Made by a program: the position numbers and the translations under genes. A stretch of DNA of 64,000 nt, taken from NCBI GenBank assembly GCA_948567375.1, contig OX419762.1, positions 13,336,001-13,400,000 of the forward strand, given 5' to 3'. The notes below the pieces were generated by a model. It was not told the origin of the DNA and searched no databases. It worked only from the letters and a program-made list of their open reading frames with translations. Source of the DNA: Lunularia cruciata. Its lineage: Eukaryota > Streptophyta > Marchantiopsida > Lunulariales > Lunulariaceae. This document shows, piece by piece, positions 54,944 to 64,000 of the stretch; positions within the stretch are counted from its first letter, which is position 1, and each line of letters begins with the position of its first letter.

Positions 54944-57636
54944 GGAATTAATATCAGAGTATTATCGCTATATTAATCGTAATTTGCATAAAAGTATCAA
55001 GTATCTATGCGGGAATCTACGAATTCATCATCAATAGCTAGACGGGAAGAGGAAGTCTCTGCAACGTACATTCAGAATATAAAGACCCTCTCTTGTATAT
55101 TATTGAAATATAACACTGCACATTTTTTAATGAATTTATCGGTTGCTCACAGTGATACAGTTAGTTATTGAGCGCAGGATCTCATGTAGTTATTGAGCGC
55201 AGGATCTCATGTACAGAAGCAGCTGTATCCTCCTTTCAAGAAGAAATATTGGTACAGCAAGACGATAGGATTCACAATTTAATATCTGTCATTGGTTTAC
55301 AGTAGAAAATTTGTTATACACTTTTACATTTTAGCCCATTTCAGTGCCAGTGTGGAAGTAAAATTATTTCAGTTAGTATCATAAACAAATAGTCTAGATC
55401 GAATTTTTTTATTTCATTTATATGAAATATTTATAAGATAGGTTCTCTTAGATCTATACTTATTTGCAAACCCAAACTAAACTACAAAAAGAACCATTCA
55501 AATTTGAGATTATGATATAAAAATTCAAAATTTTAATATATTACAGTTAAATCAGTTTTTAATTTTCATTTCCCATTTAAGTGAAATATAATTCTTATCC
55601 TAAAGCAAAATGTCAAGAAGCAAATATAGAAAGCACCTTGAAAAGTAAACATCTTATGATTACTTATTCACAAAAAATATCACAAAATATTTCATAAAAC
55701 AACATCCAGAAAAAAAATTTATCCACATCGTACAAAAGTCGTTTTTAATTCTAAAATCATAAAAATCAAAATATAAATAATTATAATTAACTTATTTCTA
55801 GTATGTGTAATAGTACTCATGAATGTCTTGAATGTTGTAAGAAAGAAATGAAAATCATAGTAATTTCTCACGACAACAATAGGTAGGTTTACAAGACCTA
55901 GGTTTAAAGGAAAGACTGAAATACCAAGAAGATCTATATATAATGTATTTAGATTGATTATATGCTTGATTTTATTTACATTCTTTTGAAAAATTTAATC
56001 CATTATTATATTGAAATTATTGAGATTAATTATTAAATACTTTTGAGTCATATCATTATGTTATAGTATTGACATATTTATATTTGGTGAAATTAAAACT
56101 ATCTAAAATGAACCCAGGCTATCCTTACAACCACTCTTTAGAATAATAGATCCAAGAATCAAGAACCGCATGGGAGAGTTATAAAATATGGTTATATCTT
56201 AAACACTTTCCATGAGCATAATTCTTGTTGGTAATAAGATATAGTTCTTAGGTAGTTTTAGTAAAAGTTCTAAATTGCTATACAAATTAAGTATAACATT
56301 GATTGAAATGAGGATGGAACTCCCAATAAAGATCAATATTTAGCAGGGATCAAGGCAAATTGAGTTCTTGTACTTGATGCAAAGCTGTACACATAATTCT
56401 TGTTTATCATAAGATGTAGTTCAAACATAATTATAGTAAAAATCAAAAAATTGAAAAATTAAGTATAATATAGAATAACGTAAGGATTGAACTATGGACA
56501 AAAAATCAATGTTTAGTGAGAATCAAGCACAAGAACTTGATGCAAAGTTATACTTTCAATAAGTATGCTTTTTGAATTTGCGTTGTTTAACTATGCATGC
56601 AAAGCAATACAAAGGATTACATTCAAAGATTCCGGCCAATCAACATCTTGGATAAGGTTAGTCAAACGATCCATACATTAAGCTGTTCATTATCAAGTGG
56701 TATACATCATCATAACTAATGCATTGGTTTACACTAAAAGTGTCCATGTAGATTCATATGGACAATAAGAGTTATATCTGTATTGATTTAAAAACTAAAC
56801 TAAAATTTCCATGGTAAATGCCTTTCATAAGCTCACAATTGAGTATAATGAAAGATTCTAATTATTACCCATATTAGTTCATTTGGGGTAGACATTAAAA
56901 GCTATGTTGAGATCTAAATTGGAATTACAAACTCCATAACTTGTATTTATGTTCAAAACTATATTATTAAAGGTTCACCCATTGAAGAAGATTGCTAATG
57001 ATACCTAAACTATACTAAAAATGATAATAAAAGAAAATATTTTTAATTGATATTTAAACTACATTTTCAAGCTTGAAATTTTGTATTATATTAAAAATCA
57101 ACTTGATAATTACATTCAAAGCTAAATTACTATAGGACTCGATACTTTTCTTGAGAATGATATTTATACTATGTATTTGGGAATTGAAATCTAATTTGCA
57201 TTTCTTAAGCTTGACTCCAAGTAATACAAATACACTAAACAAGCTTGATGATTTTGCAGAAAGTTGGATATATGGACATTGAAGACACTCCTGAGAATGA
57301 AGTTTGAATAATGTATCCTAAATTTGACATCTAAAATTTATATCTTAAGCTTGACCTCAAGTATTACATTGGACAAGCTTGAAGATGATTCTAAATGCTA
57401 TCTTGAGATTGACATTCAAACAACATAAACTGAAATCTATGTCTAGACTATGTTTCTTAAGCAAAACACCAAGTATTACATTGAATAAGCAACTCATAAT
57501 TCTCTCCTGCTTGTAACAAAAGTTATTTCAAAATGGCAATGAAAGTGTTCTTGAAATTTATTTTTAAAATAAGTATATCTAACTAAAATATCACAACAAA
57601 CATGCTTAATTTGAAATTTATCTTATAATATATAAT

Positions 57637-58730
57637 TGTGGTTACATTTTTTTGTGCAAAATTCATTCTTTTTAGTGTTTTTATTGTTCATTTTTTTCCT
57701 CTTTTTCAATAGGATATGGCAGAATAATTCCTTGTTCAAGAAAGAAAACCTCTTAGTTGAGTTCTCTTCAGAGTTTTTTTGTCTATACTAAAGTACAAAG
57801 CAAAAAAGTATGATGATGCTTCACCTTTTCACAAAATCTGACATTTTTTTAATTTTTTATTAGTTGTCAAAGAAATGTAAGTAGTTAGCAAATTGCCAAG
57901 GTTGGAAGAAGGTTTTATACCAATTACATTTTGCATGGGAAGAAATCACACCAAAGAGAAGAAGAAGAAGAAGAAGAGAAGGAGAAGTGCATTGTCAAGA
58001 GACCAAGAATGATTGTACAAGGAAGGGAGACAATCTTGAGGACTTGGAGGATGAATACTTTTGGCATGGAAGGACCCTTGGCCTAAAAAGACCTTTTACA
58101 TCATTCATTTTCCACCTTAGAAGACCTTTAACTGAAATTTTAGTTAATTTAAACAAATCCTAATGAATGAATGTGGTGTTGTTTGAACAAGAAGCTAGCA
58201 TTAATAACCATTTGATGTAATGAAATACTCACATGTGTGAGTTATGGATGCTCATCCATGGTATACCAACCAACAATTTGTAATAGTTAGCCAAACTTGG
58301 ACAAACCTACTCCTTCCACTTTCTCAAAATAGACTAGTGTGATCCTTAGCCAAGTAAGACCTATCTTGACCTTTGGTGTGAAGTGAACCATCATCTTTAA
58401 GAGTTCATTTAGACTATAAATTTTGAGAAAATGGTTTTAATTTCTCTTTTCTATAGAGTGCCATTGTGTGTGACTTTACCTTTTTCTAAAAATAGTTTGG
58501 CCCAAGAAGTTAAATAGGTAACAAGAATCAATGTGACAATTTTCCTCTAAATCTAGTCATTTCCAAGCCGCATCCTTGTTCTACAAATGGTTTGGCCCCG
58601 GAAGTTAACTAGGTAACAATAATCAATGTGACACTTTTCCTCTAGGTATATTCATTTCCAAGCCGCATCCTTGTGGGAGAAATTTGTTCTTATCATTTTA
58701 CTATTTATATGTAGACATTGGGTTGTCACA
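57637..58730 (+). repeat. Gypsy-type 5' LTR in duplication copy 2
   Basis: Starts TGTGGTTACATTTTTTTG and ends GGGTTGTCACA, 1094 bp. The primer-binding site after it is more decayed (TATGCCATTTTAAGAGATA, about 58738-58756). It contains a 95-bp tandem duplication near its 3' end. Confidence 0.7.
58484..58673. repeat. 95-bp tandem duplication inside the LTR
   Basis: Units share TTTGGCCC, GAAGTTAA, TAGGTAACAA, AATCAATGTGACA, TTTTCCTCTA and TCATTTCCAAGCCGCATCC. Copy 1 of the large duplication has a single unit here, so this arose afterwards. Confidence 0.85.
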
Positions 58731-61600
58731 TACTTTTTATGCCATTTTAAGAGATACATTTCTTGGAGTAGCTAGAAGAGAAGTAGAGGAAGCAATGAAT
58801 GTTGCCAAGGAACCAAGTACCAAGTGTCATTCCAACCCCTTTGTGATCTACAAGCATTTAAGAGAAATCAAAAGTGTGAAGAAGAGAGACACACAATCAC
58901 TAAGAGAAAAGCTCAAGACAAACTTCACCATCTTAAGGGAAAAATAACAATTAACACTAAACTAATAGTTAGGCATTAGTGCTTGCAAGAAGGTGAATTT
59001 TGACTCAAAATATAACTAGCAGATTATTTCAAAAATTGGTTAATCTAATTGCCTAGTTGTAGCTTGTGTTGACAATAAAGGACTTGCCACTATGGAGAGA
59101 AAAAAAGGTTATTTGGGAACAATTTCATGACAAGTGCTCCAACTCATACATCATAAATCACCTTTGGGTCAAACTATGAAGCAAACAATTACTTGCCATT
59201 GATACCATGTGAATTTTTCACAAAAACCTCAACGTATGTGATTTCCTTGGAAGCACAACTTATGATTAACATTGTAGATGATAATGAAGACTCTAATCTT
59301 CTTGTTCCATCAATTTTGATCAATGAAGAAGAGGAGTTGCTTAGTTTAGCACTAGAGTAAGATTCTTTTGCTACTTTATTGCATGACCAAAATTTATTTC
59401 TAGTTAAATATTCATTTCTAGCCAAATTGCTAACCACACTCCCTTCACTAAACAAACTCACCAAATATTAAGAGGAAGGATGAAGAAGACAATCTGATAA
59501 CTTTGTGGATTTTGAGGTGATTATTGTAGCCAACAAAGAAGATGTAGAAGTGGAGAGACTTTGAACCTTTCCAAGTCTGCCAAGGAAAGAAGGTGAGGAA
59601 CTAGTACACTCATGTGAGCCAAAATCCTACAAATGTAGAAGATTGGCCAATAGTAAGGAACCAATTCCTAGAGTGATTCCAAGAATTGGATTTTGAGGTG
59701 AATGTCTTTGCCACCTTCAATAGCTTAGAAAGGATGAAGGATGAGAGGTTGAGAGATTACATTGAGAGGTTCCAAAGCCTACTAAGCCGAGTACCTAAGC
59801 AGGGTGCTACTTAGATACCTAGGATACTCATATGCTCAAAAAATGGCTCGGTTCTTAGGAGGACTTCCTATAGAGCTATATATCTTTGCCAAGGAGAGAG
59901 ATCATGATACATTAGGAAGAGTCATCAAGTCTACGGAAACATATGAATCAGCCAAGATAAATCCTACCAGAAGAGCAAGCCAAGGACAAAGCTCAAAGAA
60001 GCCACCAAATAGATCAGCTCAAAGGCCACCTTTGTCATCAACATAGTCATTCAATATGACCACGTCTTTATTGTCCTCATCAAAAAATGAGAAGGAGCAA
60101 AGAAAAGAAAGACAAGGTACTCATAAGTAGAAGCTTGGCTCTATCCAAAGAATCCCACATAGTTGGGAACCAAGTTGGAGGAACTCATCAAGGAGTTTAT
60201 TGATTTCAAAGTATAGTTGGTTGCTGCAAGGGAGCGATAAAAGCTCCCTTCATACACTACAACCACATATTTGGTGTACAAGTTGTGGTAAGCTGGGACA
60301 TGGTAATAAAATTCTTTTTCTACACATCCCTTGTCCTCATACATCAAGTGGAATGGGCACATGAGTGGGAAAAGCAAGATTATTATGTGGAGGAGGAAGA
60401 TAAAGTAGGAAGATAAAGGAAGATAAAGTCTTTTCCATTCAAGAAGCACTTGCCAACCTGCCTATACCCCTCTTTCACTATTCCACAATACATGCCAATA
60501 GTGTATGTTGCTAATGAGCCATAGCAAAGGATTATACCCTCAAAGCAAAGTGATATCCTTGGTTCATGCTTTAATTTTGGAGCGCCTAGACATTGGTTGA
60601 CATAATGCCTAAAGCATAAGAAATAGATTCCTTACACCTAATTGTTGTGCCCTAATTGTAGAACCCTAGGACATGTGAGGGAAAATTGTCCTCAACCTTA
60701 TGTCCCAAGACCACCAGTTAGGTTTATACCTACTCTTTAAACCACCAAAGTTGATACAAAGATCCACTATGTGACCTTGGAAGAACTCAGATTAGGAGAA
60801 TCATTTCTACCCAATGCTGATGGTTAGGCAAGTTTGGTAGTGAATGAGGTACAAACCCACTCAAGGACAAAAGGTAGCAACAAACACTTCTTCTTTGGGA
60901 TCCTCTAAATCATTGAGATCAAAGATGAAGCATAGTTATCCACAACAAATTTTATCTACCAAGGAAGGAAAGTTATTGGAGCTAATGGAGCACATAACAA
61001 ATCTTTGAAATAGTTTGTGATGGACTTCCAAGAAGGTCTTCCTAAACCAAGTGTAACCAAAGAATGAAATCAAAACCAAAATACGTACTCTCTATACCTG
61101 GCTGATATTTAGAAGGAAGTGTATATCACATTTAAACACTTGTGGGAGGATTATAAATTGTACAAGAAGCAATTGACCTTGGAACTTTGAATAATGCAAG
61201 CACAAAAGCAATATGATCTTCTTGCAATATATAGAATAGAGTTGGAAAACCTAAGATCTCCGGAAGTAGAGATAGAAATTAATGGTTGTATGATCCAATT
61301 GGTTTCCATCAACTCAAGATAAGGAGTCAATGTCATCATGGAGTAGATTGCATTTAAGTTAAGATAGTCTTTGTTTCAGCCAACTCCTCGCATCATCCAA
61401 TTTGCAATCCAAACAAGAAGAAGACCTCTAGGAATATTGTCTAATGTTCCCACCATCATAGGTGGAGTGATATTTGATCTGGATTATATTGGCATGTGCA
61501 TTGTAACCAAAACAGGTTATCTTGTGTTGATAAGAAGACCTTGGTTGTATCAAGCAAGAGTGACAAAGTTCAGCTCATAGGCACTAGAGTTCATTGCTTT
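58731..61600 (+). pseudogene. Decayed gypsy-type gag and protease region
   Basis: In broken frames: a gag capsid-like block at 59690-59900 (FATFNSLERMKDERLRDYIE, RFQSLLSRVPKQ; next frame RFLGGLPIELYIFAKERDHD), a CCHC knuckle near 60645-60690 (CPNCRTLGHVRENC) preceded by a degenerate one, and a protease-like block at 61260-61580 (EINGCMIQLVSIN, GVNVI, RRPLGILSNVPTIIGG, then RRPWLYQARV). The organisation equals 22.6-24.9 kb, so the two elements share a lineage. Stops are frequent. It ends at about 61600 where a minus-strand LTR follows; no polymerase is seen. Confidence 0.75.
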
Positions 61601-61799
61601 GTACACCTAGCTCATCTCATACTTCTCTCATGGGTGAAAGACCTCAAGATTGAGTTTTTGGCTATGTCCTTCAGTTTTGTGATCAGCACTTTGCACTACT
61701 CCTATCATTGTTGCCTATCCTTTTGAACCCTCTCCAACTCCTTATCCTTTTTTGCATTCTAGGCCACTGATTTGTTTAGTTCATTTTGGATGGTCAAAT

Positions 61800-63610
61800 A
61801 CAAATTAAAAGTTAACTAAGTAGTTCTTCTTGGATAAATCTTAAGTCTCTTGGTAGAATACTCTCCTTTGGGTGGAACCCAAAAGAGAGTATCAAATGCT
61901 CAACAACAATCTTGCCACAAATAATTGTCACTCAAAATCACAATTCTTCAATTATATTCCAAATTGATCTTGATTGTGATTTAGTTGATACAAAAATGGC
62001 TACTTTGCTACAAAGTGATTTTTCCTTGGAATTGAATTCCACTCCTCCATCAAAGGTACAACTTCCCAATTCAAAATGACTTTGCATTAGTTGCTTGTCT
62101 GCAAACAGAAATGACAAATACTACCTACACTATAGTTCTCACAGATCCATCAAGGCATTACTTCATATGCTTTTTATTCTAGATCAAACACACAAAATGA
62201 AATGTAGAGTCATAGAATCCAACATCTAACAGCCAATCAATTTCCATCCAAATTTCTTCATACACTCACAAATGTAGATTGATACTTGGAATCAAGTGAA
62301 ACAACAAGTGGTTCCCGAGCACTTTGTTTTACTCATTCTTTGCCCAAATATTGAATAAAAAAATAAGTACTACAAATGGTTGCTTTAAATAGGCAGACCA
62401 CTTAGCAATTACAAAATTGTCTAAACTACTAAACTATTTCCCACAAATCTTTAAATATGAAACGTCTTACTTACAAATCTTACCGCTTTGGATTTGTAAC
62501 TACTATTGGTTCTAATCCAATCCAAGTACTACCTTGACTTTGGCTTCCTCACACAAATCAACTCAAGTGTCTCTTGTACTTTGGATTCATCTCCTACTTC
62601 TATTATTAACTCATCCTCATTAGTCTATATTGAGGCTGAATTCATAAATGTCCTAATTATTTTCTCCTTCTTTATTCTAATTGTCTCAAACGACTCGGGT
62701 AAGTCATTCAAGGTCACTTGCATTCCAATCTTGACCACTTTGGATCAAATTACTCTATTCTCACTTAGAGCTCAAGTGAGGTTTTCTACATCAATCTTAA
62801 CTAAATCTAGCCTAAGACACATATTTTCACCTACTTCTATCATTTTCCTATCTAGTCTATCTCTAAGGTGAATCAACAAGGGTGTTCAAGTCTATGTCTT
62901 TTGCCTTCTTCTATTGGGTTTTCTGCACTAGCAACTTAAGCTCGTGTACTACGTAGGCCTCCTCTAACTTTGCCTTGGCTCTAGTACTAAGCATTGCCTT
63001 TAGGATAGTGACCTCACTTGCAAAACCCAAACCCTCCTTTAGTAAGAGTGACCTGCCTTGATTCACCTCCTCTTCCAACTTCTTACAAATTGCTATGGTT
63101 CATCAATATACTTTGCCTCCATCTTCTTTGCACTACCTTTTTGTGGGTAACCTACACTTCAGCTTGCTTGACAAGATCATACATGCATGGTTCTTCTCAC
63201 ATTTGACTTTTGATTTCTCTCTACCAAGCTTGATCCTTCTCCGTAGCTACTTGCCTTAGTTCCTCCATAGCCTATTCTTGCAATCAGATTTGTGTTTTCT
63301 GGTGAACTAAGCCAATTTGTGCACCATCAAATTCCTCCTTTCAGTTTATTGAGCGTCTCCTTTTGCTCTACTACCTTTTTCCTTTTGACACTCTAGGTAG
63401 CCTCCACATTGCTCAAAACTACCTTGTAGATCATTGAAGCTTTATTGTCTTACCATAGCCTCAACCCAAAGTTCCTTGGCTTTGTGTCTACTTTGAGCAA
63501 GCATTGCCTTCAATTGGGTTGCCTCTCCACTCAACACCTTCAACATCTGAATTTCATTCTTTACTTCCATATGCTCCTCCTTCAATTCTTGCATCCATTC
63601 CTACAAATGT
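61800..63610 (-). repeat. Minus-strand LTR fragment of the long-LTR gypsy family
   Basis: Complement of the LTR tail and coding-like part: AGTTCTTCTTGG (61825), AAAATCACAATTCTTCAATT (61933) and GGCTACTTTGCTACAAAGTGA (61998) match 16300-16450 and the complement of 21590-21840. Then comes the antisense distal coiled-coil block (62560-63000), also seen at 17160-17750. The 5' end of the LTR is not reached. Confidence 0.75.
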
Positions 63611-63719
63611 ACAAAGAGAGGATAGATGATACTTGTAACAATATGGAGTTTAGCGATGAAGTCGGGCTTATGAAGTAGATAATAAGACAAAATAGCCTAT
63701 AATATTCTAGAAGCATCTA

Positions 63720-63930
63720 AGAAGCTTCTTGGGAAGCTTCCCAACTAGTTAACTTGCGCCCTAAGCAGGTAGCTTCTAGAAGGAAGCTTCTAGAAGCTTC
63801 TAACTAGCTTAGCTTGCACCCCAAGTAGGCGGCTTCTAGAAGGAAGCTTCTTGAGAAGCCTCCTAGTTAACTTGGCTTGCACTCCAAGAAAGCGGCTCAA
63901 GGAAGCTTCTTGAGAAGCTTCAAGGGTCTT
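63720..63930. repeat. About 60-bp tandem array with GAA/TTC modules
   Basis: Units start at about 63721, 63783, 63843 and 63902 with GAAGCTTCT(T/A), followed by (C)TAGTTAACTTG or TAGCTTAGCTTGCACC, CCAAG(T/A)A and (G)GGCTTCTAGAAG. In 63783-63800 the pattern GAAgcTTCtaGAAgcTTC is a perfect four-module heat-shock-element consensus; the other units have one module altered. CCAAT (63939) and AATAAATA (63940) follow, then the window ends. Confidence 0.7.
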
Positions 63931-64000
63931 GTATGCTACCAATAAATACCAAGGCCAAAGCTCATGCTAGGCATTCAGAGTTTTCCCTCATTCAAGTGTC

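Larger units (their letters stand above)
54944..59431. repeat. Large direct tandem duplication, copy 2 (4.5 kb)
   Basis: The second copy is longer because its LTR (57637-58730) contains an extra segment at about 57690-58270 and a 95-bp duplication at 58484-58673. Homology ends at TTCATTTCTAGCCAAATTGC (about 59430), but the element interior continues beyond, so this copy keeps the original downstream context. Confidence 0.85.

Noticed and set aside
1-64000. tRNA, rRNA or other RNA genes
   Set aside because: No cloverleaf with conserved arms or rRNA core sequence was noticed on reading. A covariance-model scan was not possible.

Overview
This is nuclear DNA of a land plant. One intact gene can be supported: a germin-like protein on the minus strand (48245..49598), with a signal peptide, one 685-bp intron and a complete cupin metal site. 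Nearly everything else is old, broken mobile DNA: Ty3/gypsy LTR retrotransposons, pieces of a LINE-type retrotransposon with a nuclease-like C-terminus, TIR/MITE-like inverted repeats and tandem arrays. AT-rich intergenic DNA, a lone intron-bearing gene and heavily decayed nested LTR elements suggest a large, slowly purged plant genome. A non-flowering plant is possible, but the sequence alone does not settle the lineage.

Layout. 0-6 kb: a candidate terminal-inverted-repeat element (arms at 1-275 and 5262-5520) enclosing a broken DUF674-like gene on the minus strand, itself split by a LINE fragment (1197-2830). The right arm is followed by extra arm modules, a tandem duplication and a perfect 31-bp hairpin. 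6-10 kb: AT-rich DNA with a tandem duplication, (TA)30, an inverted-repeat pair enclosing a second DUF674-like fragment, and a second LINE 3' end. 10-15.4 kb: decayed retroelement DNA carrying a coiled-coil reading frame. 15.4-36.6 kb: three levels of nesting. A minus-strand solo LTR (15436-36590) is split by a complete plus-strand gypsy element of 13.3 kb with LTRs of about 3.8 kb (18158-31451) and by a second solo LTR (32605-35431). Each insertion has a near-match 5-bp target duplication. The LTRs carry, upstream of their promoter, a decayed coiled-coil protein-coding region.

36.6-42.6 kb: more decayed LTR DNA, a 0.5-kb MITE-like element, a third LINE fragment with the best-preserved C-terminal frame, and a third DUF674-like copy. 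42.9-45.6 kb: tandem arrays. 45.6-51.1 kb: the germin-like gene in otherwise unassigned DNA. 51.1-59.4 kb: a large direct tandem duplication (3.8 and 4.5 kb copies) whose breakpoint lies inside a gypsy-type element. 58.7-61.6 kb: that element's decayed gag-protease region. 61.8-63.6 kb: a minus-strand LTR fragment. 63.7-63.9 kb: a roughly 60-bp tandem array built from GAA/TTC modules resembling heat-shock elements.

The retroelement frames contain stops and frameshifts and look inactive. Apart from the germin-like protein, no gene here is likely to make a full-length product.
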